From Rhodoferax sp. (GTDB taxonomy: Bacteria > Pseudomonadota > Gammaproteobacteria > Burkholderiales > Burkholderiaceae_C): a DNA stretch of 64,000 nucleotides. The stretch lies in the NCBI RefSeq assembly GCF_013297935.1, contig NZ_JAAFIX010000013.1, forward strand, positions 1 through 64,000. Direction: 5' to 3'. A model generated the notes under the pieces. The model searched no databases and was not told the DNA's origin. It saw only the letters and a list, made by a program, of their open reading frames with translations. This document shows positions 7,796 to 15,901 of this stretch, one piece after another (positions within the stretch are counted from its first letter, which is position 1; each line of letters starts with the position of its first letter). Made by a program: the position numbers and the translations under genes.

Positions 7796-10615
7796 TCAAT
7801 AAGGCCACACCGGGTTGGCCACCGACATGTCGACCTTGCGCACCGTGCTGTGGTCGTTGGTGGAGGTGTTCGCGTACAGCAGGGCGGGTTCAGCGGCAAA
7901 CCCGAAAGCTGCCACCTGAGCCGCAGCCGCTGCGGAGTAGCGCACGCCCCACACATCAAACGTCGCACGGTGGTCCCGCCCGGTGATCCACGACAGGGTG
8001 ATCAGCAGGTTGTCGTTGCCGCTCGGGCTGGGCTTGGTGGCATAGGTGCTGTAGCCTAGCTTGGCGCGGTTGGCGGCCCAGTCTGCGGCGGCTACCGCGT
8101 CAAACTGGCGCTGATGCAAGTAGAGCAAGGTCACGATGTCCCAGCCCGTTGCAATATCGGCCTGGCGCTGGGCCCAGTAGTGCACCCATTGCATGTAGAA
8201 AGCCATGCGCTCGCCGTTTTGCACCGCATAGGCGGCATCGCCCCAGATGCGCTGGTAGGCCCCCTCGACCGGGTCGGCCTCCGCTTTGGCGGCCTTGATC
8301 ATGTTGAAGGCGCTCAAGTAGGCCACCCGGTTGTTCGAGCGGTTGTCGCCCAACTCCCGCAACATGCGCCAGCCCTTGCGCAGGGGGAACAGGTTGTTAG
8401 ACACCTCGGTACTGCGGTCGTCGTAGACCTTGTGCATGCCCTTTTGCAGGTTGTGCCCGACTTCGTGGCTTTCGCCCCAGCCACGGGGGTTCAGGCCCCA
8501 GTCCTGGTCGTAGGGGTTGCCGGAGCAGCCGCTGCCACAGGCGGCGTAGTTGTCCACGTTGATGTGCTGGGTGCCCGGCATGCGATGCATAGCGGCATCG
8601 GTGCAGTTCCAGCCGAGTTGGGTACACATGGCTTGCACATGGGCTGTGAGGGTTTTGCCCGGCACCGCAAAGCCGGCCAGTTGGTACAGGTCTTCAAAAA
8701 AGAGGGTTTTCACCTCGGACAAGAAGCGGTCAATATCGCCGCCAAAGTCCGTGTTGATCACGGCGCGCATTTTGTCCGCACGGGAATGGATTTCGATGCC
8801 CGCCAGTTTGATCTCCGCCCACTCGTGCTGGGCCGTATTGAGCGCCGCGACAAAGGCCGGCTGGTCGCCGGCACCGGCCGATTGGTCCAGGAACGGATGG
8901 CGGGCCACCCCACGCAGCCGCAGGCGCACGGTCTGGGCCGGTGTCGCCGCGCTGAACACGAGCTGCAGTGTGCCGCCGTAGGGGCTGTTGATCTGCACCG
9001 GCTGCCCGGAGGTCAGGGCCATATCCGGGCTCGCCAGAAAGCGGGGGCGGTTGTAGCGGTTCGGGTCCCACAAGCGTGTGGAGCCTGACCGCTGCGTATT
9101 CAAGCGCAAGGCCACGGTGGCGCTACCCGCGCTGAGCAGCTCCACCGTCACCGGCTTGCCCGGAGCCGCCAGGCGGCCGATGGCGGTGAAACCGCTGGCG
9201 GACGGTAGGGTGACGTCCACTGTTTCGTCGGTGCCGCTCACGGCCATGCCGGTAGTGAGTGCACTCGCAAAGCTGCCAAGGTCGGCCTGTGCCGTGGCGG
9301 TCGGGCGCACATAGGCCACCAGGGCATCGGCAATCAGGGCTTTCTGAAAAGCGGCCGGCTGGCTGGTTTTGTCCAGGGGGTAGCGCATCTGGCGGCGCAC
9401 CACATCACCCCAGAGCACCAGATAGCGCAGCACCTCAGTGTCGACAGTGGCAAACAGGTTCTGTCCGGCGCGGTTGAAGGTGTCAATCTGGCTGCGCAAG
9501 GCATCCACCGGCGTCAACAGGCCGGACTGCAGGCCCGCGACACCGGAGCAATCTGTTTTGCCCGCATTCACCGTGCAAGGGCCCCAGTCATACGACATGC
9601 TGAAACTGTCAGACGCCAGCAGACTCAGCATCACGCGGGTCTTGGCGAACTGGTCACTCGCGGTTGCGTTGGTGGCCGCGCTCCGGCCCGGGGCCACTTT
9701 GTCACTCGCCCAGTAGTTGCCGCCATAGGGGCCGAACTGCAGGCCCATGCCGGCCAGCACCTGGATGGCCGAGTCACTGGTCCAGTTGGACTTGGTGTGC
9801 ACATAGAGCACCGGCCGGCCCGCGGCCACCAAGGCTCGCACGGAGGCCTCCAGCCCGGCATTGGCGCTCAGGTCGCCGCCCACCACCAACAGATGCGCAG
9901 TGGCGGCACACGCCGGGGTGGTGATGAAGTCACAGGCGATGGTGGTGACCGGCACACCGGCTTTCACAAAACCTGCAGCAGCTTGGGTCGCAGGGATGCC
10001 CGCAAACGCGACCTTCAGACTCGCGGGCAAGGCGGCCGCCGCATCCGCCGACACCAGCCAGGCCAGCAGGCGCTGAAAGGCCGGGCGGTAGGCCACCAAC
10101 TCGTTGTTATTGAACTTGGCTAGGACCTGCACGCCAAAACCTGCACTGCGGCCACCACCGGCCACGCTGATGCTAGCCAAGGCGTTGCCCTGGTCGCCCA
10201 CGATCAGGGGTTGCGCTGTGGCGGTGTTGCGGGGCTGCACCCAGTAGCTCCACTGGCTGGGGTCGTATTCGGTACTCACCCCTTGGTAGAGGCTGCTGGT
10301 GCGGGCAGCTTGCGCCTGGGTGATTTGCTGCTGGGCGTATTGGGCGTGTTGCGCCACGACCTTGGCATCGGTGAGTGCCGAGGCATCGCCACTGGCCAGT
10401 GCCTGGGTCACTGCGGTGTTGGCAGCGGGGGCCGGTACGGGGGCCGACACGCCCGCCGGCGTGGAGCCGGAGCCTCCTCCGCCATCGCCACCGCCGCCGC
10501 AGGCAACCAGAAAGGCGGTAAGACAGGCGGTGGCGGCAGCCCGCGCTGAAATAAGGGCGGGGCTGCGCTCAGGGACAGCCTGGCTAAGGGGGCTGATAGG
10601 GCTCACGGGGTTCAC
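7796..10615 (-). CDS. Large M60-type (enhancin/ImpA-like) zinc metalloprotease lipoprotein
   Basis: 939 residues. The lipobox LVAC (Cys39) is followed by a Gly/Ser-rich linker, so the protein should be a surface or periplasmic lipoprotein. The catalytic motif HEVGH (His717, Glu718, His721) is followed 16 residues later by Glu737, matching the HExxH(8-28)E pattern of peptidase family M60. Family members such as ImpA and SslE cleave mucin-type O-glycosylated proteins. The first 600 residues carry a glutamine-amidotransferase-like alpha/beta region and beta-rich accessory modules. The full length and active-site residues are intact. A role in degrading host or environmental glycoproteins is inference. 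Confidence 0.82.
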   Translation of the reverse strand: MNPVSPISPLSQAVPERSPALISARAAATACLTAFLVACGGGGDGGGGSGSTPAGVSAPVPAPAANTAVTQALASGDASALTDAKVVAQHAQYAQQQITQAQAARTSSLYQGVSTEYDPSQWSYWVQPRNTATAQPLIVGDQGNALASISVAGGGRSAGFGVQVLAKFNNNELVAYRPAFQRLLAWLVSADAAAALPASLKVAFAGIPATQAAAGFVKAGVPVTTIACDFITTPACAATAHLLVVGGDLSANAGLEASVRALVAAGRPVLYVHTKSNWTSDSAIQVLAGMGLQFGPYGGNYWASDKVAPGRSAATNATASDQFAKTRVMLSLLASDSFSMSYDWGPCTVNAGKTDCSGVAGLQSGLLTPVDALRSQIDTFNRAGQNLFATVDTEVLRYLVLWGDVVRRQMRYPLDKTSQPAAFQKALIADALVAYVRPTATAQADLGSFASALTTGMAVSGTDETVDVTLPSASGFTAIGRLAAPGKPVTVELLSAGSATVALRLNTQRSGSTRLWDPNRYNRPRFLASPDMALTSGQPVQINSPYGGTLQLVFSAATPAQTVRLRLRGVARHPFLDQSAGAGDQPAFVAALNTAQHEWAEIKLAGIEIHSRADKMRAVINTDFGGDIDRFLSEVKTLFFEDLYQLAGFAVPGKTLTAHVQAMCTQLGWNCTDAAMHRMPGTQHINVDNYAACGSGCSGNPYDQDWGLNPRGWGESHEVGHNLQKGMHKVYDDRSTEVSNNLFPLRKGWRMLRELGDNRSNNRVAYLSAFNMIKAAKAEADPVEGAYQRIWGDAAYAVQNGERMAFYMQWVHYWAQRQADIATGWDIVTLLYLHQRQFDAVAAADWAANRAKLGYSTYATKPSPSGNDNLLITLSWITGRDHRATFDVWGVRYSAAAAAQVAAFGFAAEPALLYANTSTNDHSTVRKVDMSVANPVWPY

Positions 10616-10781
10616 AACGGGTCTCCGCCCCGCGTCTCCATTGCGCAGGGTCGGGGGGATTCTCCGGGCGATCCGGCGCCCCCGACCGTCAGGCTGACAG
10701 CCCGCAACACGGCTTACAAACCCTTACCTGCCCCGGGGTAAAGCCTTCACAAGCGCCACTTAGGCGCTGGTTGCCGGTGGC

Positions 10782-11528
10782 TCAGAGGACCGCGACTTCG
10801 GCAATCGCGTTGGCTAGGTACTCGATTTTTTGCTGCATATCGGCATCGGTGTCGGCATGGCGCACCGCAATGCCGCGGAAGGTGTCTTGCACCGCCAGGA
10901 ACGCATCGACCACCGCCGGATCAAAGTGAGCGCCCCGGCTCTCGGTGATGATGGCCACCGCGCGGTCGACCGGCACGCCGTCTTTGTAGACCTTGTTGCT
11001 GATGAGTGCGTCAAACACATCGGCCAGCGCCACGATGCGGGCGGACAAGGGAATTTGCTCCCCCCACAGGCCCTTGGGGTAGCCGGTGCCGTCCCATTTT
11101 TCCTGGTGGCAGAGCGTGAGCTCTTTGGCTACCGTGAGCAAAGGGGACACGCGGCCCAGTGTTTTTTCGGCGCGCACCAGCGCGTCGTGGCCCAGGGTGG
11201 TGTGGGTGCGCATGATGGCGACCTCATCCGGCGTCAGGCGGCCGGGCTTGAGCAGAATGCGGTCCGGAATACCCACCGTGCCCATGTCATACATCGGCAC
11301 GCTGCCCACCAGCAGCTCGACGTAGGCGGGAGACAGCGCGTCGGTGTAGAGAGGATTCTTTTGCAATTCGCCGCACAAGGCCCGCACATACTGCTGCACC
11401 CGCACCAGATGGCTTTCGGTGTCGGAGTCGCGCAATTCGGCCAACGTGGCCAAAGCAAACACCACGACCTGCGCGGCGTGCAGGGCTTCGTCGGCTTCAA
11501 CAACAGAGGCTGGGCTCGGATGGGTCAT
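10782..11528 (-). CDS. HD-GYP domain protein with an altered catalytic site
   Basis: 248 residues starting at the ATG at 11528, which has AGGAG just upstream and overlaps the previous stop as ATGA. The HD-GYP fold is complete: the ESHLVRVQQYV helix, GIPDRILLKPGRLTPDE, the HQEKWDGTGYP signature and LADVFDALISNKVYK. However, the metal-binding HD pair, normally HDIGK, reads YDMGT here (Tyr80-Asp81, Thr84). His80 and the following Lys are usually essential for c-di-GMP hydrolysis, so the enzyme may be inactive and act as a binding or signalling module. It is co-transcribed with the methyltransferase gene. Confidence 0.85.
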   Translation of the reverse strand: MTHPSPASVVEADEALHAAQVVVFALATLAELRDSDTESHLVRVQQYVRALCGELQKNPLYTDALSPAYVELLVGSVPMYDMGTVGIPDRILLKPGRLTPDEVAIMRTHTTLGHDALVRAEKTLGRVSPLLTVAKELTLCHQEKWDGTGYPKGLWGEQIPLSARIVALADVFDALISNKVYKDGVPVDRAVAIITESRGAHFDPAVVDAFLAVQDTFRGIAVRHADTDADMQQKIEYLANAIAEVAVL

Positions 11529-12304
11529 GCAGTTTCTCCTGAGGGCACCGGCAGAGGCGCCTGGTACAGCCACACCATTTTGCCACCGGGTGCGCGCCAG
11601 CTGGCGTGTGGTGTGGAAGTTGTTGCTTCAAAGTCCAAACTCACCAGCCACGCGCCGGGCCGCAGCTCGGCACGGGCTTTGGCGACCGCACGCGCCATGC
11701 TCTCGGGGCGCTGGAACAGGTAGACCATCTGGAAGGCGGACCAGTCCGCCTTCCAGATGTCGCCACGCGTGACACGGGCCCAAGGGCAGCGCAGCCCGCA
11801 CAGCAGGCGCAGCGGCCAGCTCCACTCCATACCGTGCAGCGCGGCCTGCGGGTAGGCCAGGCGCAGCGCCTGCAGGCCATGGCCCAGGCCGCAACCGGCA
11901 TCCAGCACCTGGGCACCCGCCGGCAGGGGCGCATGCGCTGGCAAGTCGGTGAACGCATCGCGTGGCGTAGGAAACAGTGGCGCATCGCGCCAGGCATTCA
12001 CCGGGTACACCAGCAGCAGCAGCCCCAAAGGGAGCAACCAGGCCCAGGCGGGCATGGCGTCGGTACCGAGAGTGGACAAGGTCACCGCCAGGGACAAGGG
12101 GAAGCCCCCCGCTATCAGCAAGCGCCGCCACCAGGTGGCGCCCCACAGGCTCAGCGCCACCCCCAGCGCACTGCTCAGGCCCAAAGCCCAGTCCAGTGCG
12201 ACGCCCTCCCCCAGCAAGGCGCGAAACAAAGCCCAGCAAGCAGCCCAGGCCAACACCGCAGGCAGCGGCCATTGCCAATGGGCGGGATTGAGGCGGCGCA
12301 TCAT
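11525..12304 (-). CDS. Membrane-anchored class I SAM-dependent methyltransferase
   Basis: 259 residues. The N-terminal third holds about four hydrophobic helices (PLPAVLAWAACWALFRALLG, a Trp-rich helix, LLPLGLLLLVYPV). The C-terminal part is a Rossmann methyltransferase with motif I VLDAGCGLGHGLQAL, then LHGMEWSW for the acidic-loop strand and VTRGDIWKADW. Its stop overlaps the start of the HD-GYP gene by four bases (ATGA), so the two are translationally coupled. The substrate is unknown; the membrane anchor suggests a lipid, quinone or membrane protein target. The start could be either of the two adjacent ATG codons. Confidence 0.75.
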   Translation of the reverse strand: MMRRLNPAHWQWPLPAVLAWAACWALFRALLGEGVALDWALGLSSALGVALSLWGATWWRRLLIAGGFPLSLAVTLSTLGTDAMPAWAWLLPLGLLLLVYPVNAWRDAPLFPTPRDAFTDLPAHAPLPAGAQVLDAGCGLGHGLQALRLAYPQAALHGMEWSWPLRLLCGLRCPWARVTRGDIWKADWSAFQMVYLFQRPESMARAVAKARAELRPGAWLVSLDFEATTSTPHASWRAPGGKMVWLYQAPLPVPSGETA

Positions 12305-12321
12305 GTTTAATGGACCAATAA

Positions 12322-12349
12322 GCCTCTAGCCCCTGTGGAATATGCGCAG
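12322..12349 (-). repeat. Dispersed intergenic repeat, copy 3 (minus orientation)
   Basis: Read on the minus strand it is CTGCGCATATTCCACAGGGG followed by CTAGAGGC, matching the other copies. It sits just upstream of the methyltransferase start. Confidence 0.65.
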
Positions 12350-12378
12350 AATGCTCTCATTTTCATAGCGTGTTGCAA

Positions 12379-13344
12379 TTACCGGTTACCGCCGGGTGCC
12401 AGACGGTCGATCAAGCCATTGAGCTCTTCGAGGGAGCCGAACTGGATCACGACTTCGCCCATCTCTTCCATGCGGCCGTGGCGCTTGACGCGCTTTTTGA
12501 TATGCACATCGACCTGTGCCATGAGCAGGTCGGAGAGTTCTTCTTCCACCCGCTTGATGTCGCGTGACTTCTCTTTGGTGGGCTTTTGCGGGGTGAGCGA
12601 AAACTCGGCCCCCAGCTTCTTGACCAGGCTCTCCGCCTCGCGCACCGACATTTTTTTGGTGGCAATCTGGTTGGCGGCCGTGATCTGGGTGGCCCGGTCC
12701 AGCGCCAGCAAGGCACGGGCGTGGCCCATGTCGATATCGCCCGCCATGAGCATGGTTTGCACCGGGTCGGCCAGATTCAAAAGGCGCAGCAGGTTGCTCG
12801 CCGCGCTGCGGGAGCGGCCCACCGCTTGGGCGGCGGTTTCGTGCGTGAGGCCGAACTCCTTGATCAGGCGCTGCAAGCCCTGCGCTTCTTCCAGCGGGTT
12901 CAAGTCTTCGCGCTGGATGTTTTCAATCAGCGCCATGGCGGCGGCGGCCTCGTTGGGTACGTCGCGCACCAGCACCGGCACCTCGCTCAAGCCGGCCAGC
13001 TTGGCGGCGCGGAAGCGGCGTTCACCGGCGATGATTTCATAAATGGCGCGCTTGCGGCCGTCGCCCAGATGCTGAGCGGCGTCGGCCTCATCGAGCTTGC
13101 GCACCAGAATCGGCTGCATGATGCCCTGGGCCTTGATGCTCTCGGCCAGCTCGTACAAGGCACCCTCGTCCATGTGGGTGCGCGGCTGGTAAACACCCGC
13201 CACCATGTCGGTCAGCAACAAAGTGCTGGGGTTGCCTGCACTGCTCGCAGCCGTGTCCGGGGTGGCAGCGGGCACATCTACGACTTTGGGGCCCAGCAGG
13301 GCTTCGAGACCCATGCCCAGGCCTTTGGGTTTTTTGGTGACCAT
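12379..13344 (-). CDS. parB: Chromosome partitioning protein ParB
   Basis: 321 residues from the ATG at 13344, with AAGGAAAAG upstream; the longer frame adds 14 residues without a ribosome site. ParB binds parS and spreads as a CTP-dependent clamp. The N-terminus has the ParA-interacting stretch KGLGMGLEALLG. The CTPase fold shows YQPRTHMDEGALYELAESI, GIMQPILVR and box II GERRFRAAKLAG. Then come ALIENIQREDLNPLEEA and the HTH (THETAAQAVGRSRSAASNLL), with a C-terminal dimerisation domain. It is 10 bases downstream of the hydrolase gene and in line with parA. Four parS sites lie within 5 kb. Confidence 0.96.
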   Translation of the reverse strand: MVTKKPKGLGMGLEALLGPKVVDVPAATPDTAASSAGNPSTLLLTDMVAGVYQPRTHMDEGALYELAESIKAQGIMQPILVRKLDEADAAQHLGDGRKRAIYEIIAGERRFRAAKLAGLSEVPVLVRDVPNEAAAAMALIENIQREDLNPLEEAQGLQRLIKEFGLTHETAAQAVGRSRSAASNLLRLLNLADPVQTMLMAGDIDMGHARALLALDRATQITAANQIATKKMSVREAESLVKKLGAEFSLTPQKPTKEKSRDIKRVEEELSDLLMAQVDVHIKKRVKRHGRMEEMGEVVIQFGSLEELNGLIDRLAPGGNR

Positions 13345-13354
13345 GTTCTTTTCC

Positions 13355-13957
13355 TTATGAGATAGCTTGTTCGCTCGATGTGCCACCCGGCAGCACGCAG
13401 TTTCTGAAGAGGGTTCGGGCGCTCAGTGCCTGCAAGCGGGCATGGCCCTCGGGCCAGTCGCCCAGACCGGAGTCGGCATTCAGGTGGCCGGCGTTGCCGC
13501 AGTCCACCCATTCAGCACCCCAGGCAGAGGCGAATTGCTGCGCCCGCGCAAAGGTGCAATAGGGGTCGTTGCAGCTGCCCAGCAGCTCCGCCGCAAAAGG
13601 CAGCCGGTCCATGACGACGGGCCACCAGCTCTTGAGCGGAGCCTGCAATTCTTCGCGCTCCGGGTCCCCGGGTCCGACGAGCCAGGCCGCTTGCACGCGG
13701 TGGGTGTTTTGAGAATGCTGCGCCCAGGCCGCGGTGAGCATGCAGCCCAGACTGTGCGCCACCAACACCACCGGAGTGGGGGCGGCCAGCACGGCTTCTT
13801 CGAGCTGCATCATCCAGTCGCCGCGCAGGGGCTGCATCCAGTCGTGCTGCTGCACGCGGGTGTAGCCGTACAAGGCTTCCCAGCGGCTTTGCCAGTGGGC
13901 GGGGCCGGAGTTTTGCCATCCGGGCAGGAGAAGGACTGTCGGGGCGGAGGGTGCCAT
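13355..13957 (-). CDS. Small alpha/beta serine hydrolase, RBBP9/YdeN family
   Basis: 200 residues. It begins VLLLPGWQNSGPAHWQSRWE, the hallmark strand and oxyanion region of the RBBP9/YdeN family. The nucleophile elbow is AHSLGC (Ser), and a C-terminal His lies in GNAGHLN. The substrate is unknown; family members are esterases or aminopeptidase-like enzymes. It sits between parA and parB in the same direction, with only 10 bases to parB, so it is probably transcribed with the partition genes. That insertion is unusual because parA and parB are normally adjacent. Confidence 0.88.
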   Translation of the reverse strand: MAPSAPTVLLLPGWQNSGPAHWQSRWEALYGYTRVQQHDWMQPLRGDWMMQLEEAVLAAPTPVVLVAHSLGCMLTAAWAQHSQNTHRVQAAWLVGPGDPEREELQAPLKSWWPVVMDRLPFAAELLGSCNDPYCTFARAQQFASAWGAEWVDCGNAGHLNADSGLGDWPEGHARLQALSARTLFRNCVLPGGTSSEQAIS

Positions 13958-13973
13958 GGTTTGCTATCTATTC

Positions 13974-14010
13974 AGGAGCTGTTTGCGCAGGTTCCAAAAG
14001 GGCTGGAGGC
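13974..14010 (+). repeat. Dispersed intergenic repeat, copy 4
   Basis: AGGAGCTGTTTGCGCAGGTT then CCAAAAGGGCTGGAGGC, in the gap between parA and the hydrolase gene. Confidence 0.65.
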
Positions 14011-14026
14011 CTATGGGGCTTAGAAA

Positions 14027-14812
14027 CTACATGGTCCCGATGCGATCGACCATTTCCTGGGCGAAGGTCACAAAGGACTGCGCGCCCTTGGACTGGGGGT
14101 CGAACACCACGCCCGGCACACCGTAGCTCGGCGCTTCGGCCAGGCGCACGTTGCGGGGTATGACGGTGTTGAACACTTTGTCTCCGAAGTGCGCCTTGAG
14201 CTGCTCGCTGACCTGATTCTGGAGCGTGATGCGCGGGTCGAACATAACCCGCAACAGGCCGATGATCTGCAAGTCGTCGTTCAGGTTGGCTTTGACTTGC
14301 TTGATGGTGTTGACCAGATCGGTGAGCCCTTCGAGTGCAAAGTACTCGCACTGCATCGGCACGATCACGCCATGCGCGCAGCACAGGCCATTGAGGGTGA
14401 GCATGCTCAAGGATGGCGGGCAATCGATGAGCACAAAGTCGTACTCATGGTCCACCGCGGCCAGCGCCTGCTTGAGGCGGCGCTCACGCCGCTCCAGCTC
14501 CACCATTTCTACCTCGGCACCGGCAAGCTCGCGGTTGGCGCCCAGAATGTCGTAGCTGCAACCGCCCTCCACCAGCTTCTCGCTTTTTGCGCGGGCTTCG
14601 GCCACGGTGGCGGATTCGAGCAGCACGTCGTAGACGGTGAGTTCCAGCTTGCGCTTGTCGACACCGGAGCCCATGGTGGCGTTGCCCTGCGGGTCGAGGT
14701 CGATCATCAACACCCGCTGCCCGACCTTGGCCAGTCCGGCCGCCAGGTTCACAGTGGTAGTGGTTTTGCCGACGCCACCTTTTTGGTTGGCAACGCAGAA
14801 GATTTTGGCCAT
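14027..14812 (-). CDS. parA: Chromosome partitioning ATPase ParA (Soj)
   Basis: 261 residues. The deviant Walker A motif [17 protein letters not shown] near the N-terminus, the DLDPQGNAT motif and the DCPPSLSMLTLNGL Walker B region define a short, chromosomal ParA/Soj ATPase without an N-terminal HTH. It dimerises on DNA with ATP and is stimulated by ParB to drive origin segregation. It lies upstream of the hydrolase gene and parB on the same strand, downstream of lysE and rsmG. The start ATG at 14812 is the only sensible one. Confidence 0.97.
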   Translation of the reverse strand: MAKIFCVANQKGGVGKTTTTVNLAAGLAKVGQRVLMIDLDPQGNATMGSGVDKRKLELTVYDVLLESATVAEARAKSEKLVEGGCSYDILGANRELAGAEVEMVELERRERRLKQALAAVDHEYDFVLIDCPPSLSMLTLNGLCCAHGVIVPMQCEYFALEGLTDLVNTIKQVKANLNDDLQIIGLLRVMFDPRITLQNQVSEQLKAHFGDKVFNTVIPRNVRLAEAPSYGVPGVVFDPQSKGAQSFVTFAQEMVDRIGTM

Positions 14813-14857
14813 AAGACGCTCAGGGTAGGGAAACGGATAACGAAGACAGTGAAAGAC

Positions 14858-15478
14858 TTACTTGGCGGACTGCAGGGCCAGCTTGATGCCGAAGCCCACT
14901 AGAAACACCCCGGCCAGCTTTCCCAGCACCTGACCGATACGGGGGTTGGCCCGCACGCGCTCTGCCAGAAAATGGGTCAGCAAGGTAGCGCCCAGGCCAT
15001 AGAGAAAAGTGAGAAAGGCAATGGTCGCAGCCATCAGCCCATAGGTCACCAGACCTTGCTGGGTGGCACGGTCCACAAACAAAGGGAAGAAGGCCATGTA
15101 AAACAGAATAGCCTTGGGATTGAGCAAGGTGATCAGTAAGGCCTGGCGCAGGTAGTGCCCGGCCTTGATGTTCAGCACCGGCGCGGCACCGGGTTTGGCA
15201 GTCAGCATCTTGAACCCCAGCCACGCCAGGTAGGCGGCTCCCGCCCACTGCACGGCATGAAAGGCTTCGGGGTAGGCGGCCAGCAATGCCGCCACGCCGG
15301 CCACCGCCGACCACATCAACACCTGGTCCCCGAGGATGACGCCCAGCGTAGCCGCCAGCCCACCGCGGATACCGCCCTTGCTGGTCGACGTGACCAGCGC
15401 CAGGTTACCCGGTCCGGGGATCGCCAGAAACACGATGATGGTGATGACAAAGGTGCCGTAATCGGTGACGCCGAGCAT
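14858..15478 (-). CDS. LysE/RhtB family amino acid exporter
   Basis: 206 residues with six predicted membrane helices. The N-terminal part contains IPGPGNLALVTSTSKGGIRGG, the conserved helix 1-2 region of the LysE/RhtB superfamily, and LAWLGFKML follows helix 3. Members export amino acids such as homoserine, threonine or lysine. It lies between rsmG and parA, starting about 45 bases from parA. The same gene between rsmG and parA is, as I recall, common in Comamonadaceae. The substrate cannot be assigned. Confidence 0.9.
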   Translation of the reverse strand: MLGVTDYGTFVITIIVFLAIPGPGNLALVTSTSKGGIRGGLAATLGVILGDQVLMWSAVAGVAALLAAYPEAFHAVQWAGAAYLAWLGFKMLTAKPGAAPVLNIKAGHYLRQALLITLLNPKAILFYMAFFPLFVDRATQQGLVTYGLMAATIAFLTFLYGLGATLLTHFLAERVRANPRIGQVLGKLAGVFLVGFGIKLALQSAK

Positions 15479-15575
15479 GGATTTTCTTTCGGGGGGAAGG
15501 CGTCGAGTTTACGTTGGAAACTTCGTGGCGGGCGTGGGGTTCTAGCGGGCCGCTGTGAACTGGGTAACGGAGTGT

Positions 15576-15591
15576 TGTTTCACGTGAAACC
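15576..15591. promoter_or_regulatory. parS site (one mismatch)
   Basis: TGTTTCACGTGAAACC differs from the consensus TGTTNCACGTGAAACA only in the last base. It is intergenic, between lysE and rsmG. Confidence 0.85.
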
Positions 15592-15676
15592 TCTTTGGCG
15601 CACCTTGCTCATTTGACGGTTGCTCGGGGGCTTTGGCTCTGGGCTCGCGACGTGACAGGGGCACACCCCGCCGTTC

Positions 15677-15713
15677 GTGTCCCCCGCCCGCTGCGCGGGC
15701 TCCTCCTTGACCT
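15677..15713 (+). repeat. Outer inverted repeat, left arm
   Basis: This 37-base arm (GTGTCCCCCGCCCGCTGCGC, then GGGCTCCTCCTTGACCT) pairs with 15820-15856 with a single mismatch by eye. The arms are about 106 bases apart. Confidence 0.85.
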
Positions 15714-15792
15714 CACTTTGGGGTATGCCCCTGCCACATCGCTGCGAAGAGGACTCGAAGGTGCCGACCGCAGCTTTGCCAGCACTTTCGCT

Positions 15793-15884
15793 AGATGGGT
15801 CGGGGTTGGCGTTTTGCGCAGGTCAAGGAGGAGCCCGCACAGCGGGCGGGGGACACGGAGCAAAACGCCAACCCCGACCCATCT
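15793..15884. repeat. Inner inverted repeat (25-base arms)
   Basis: Arms 15793-15817 and 15860-15884 are perfect reverse complements over 25 bases (left arm begins AGATGGGTCGGGGTTGGCGT). The enclosed 42 bases contain the right arm of the outer repeat. Confidence 0.85.
15820..15856 (-). repeat. Outer inverted repeat, right arm
   Basis: Reverse complement of 15677-15713 with one mismatch. This arm is also the loop of the inner inverted repeat 15793-15817/15860-15884, so the two foldings compete. Confidence 0.85.
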
Positions 15885-15901
15885 CCACAGGCTACAAGAC
15901 C

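Larger units (their letters stand above)
15479..15901. other. Intergenic region between lysE and rsmG: parS site plus nested inverted repeats
   Basis: This 423-base stretch has no convincing gene. It holds one parS-like site near its lysE end and a structured block at 15660-15885 made of two interlocked inverted repeats. Open frames through the block on both strands are by-products of the GC-rich repeats: they lack a ribosome site and recognisable protein features. Confidence 0.75.
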
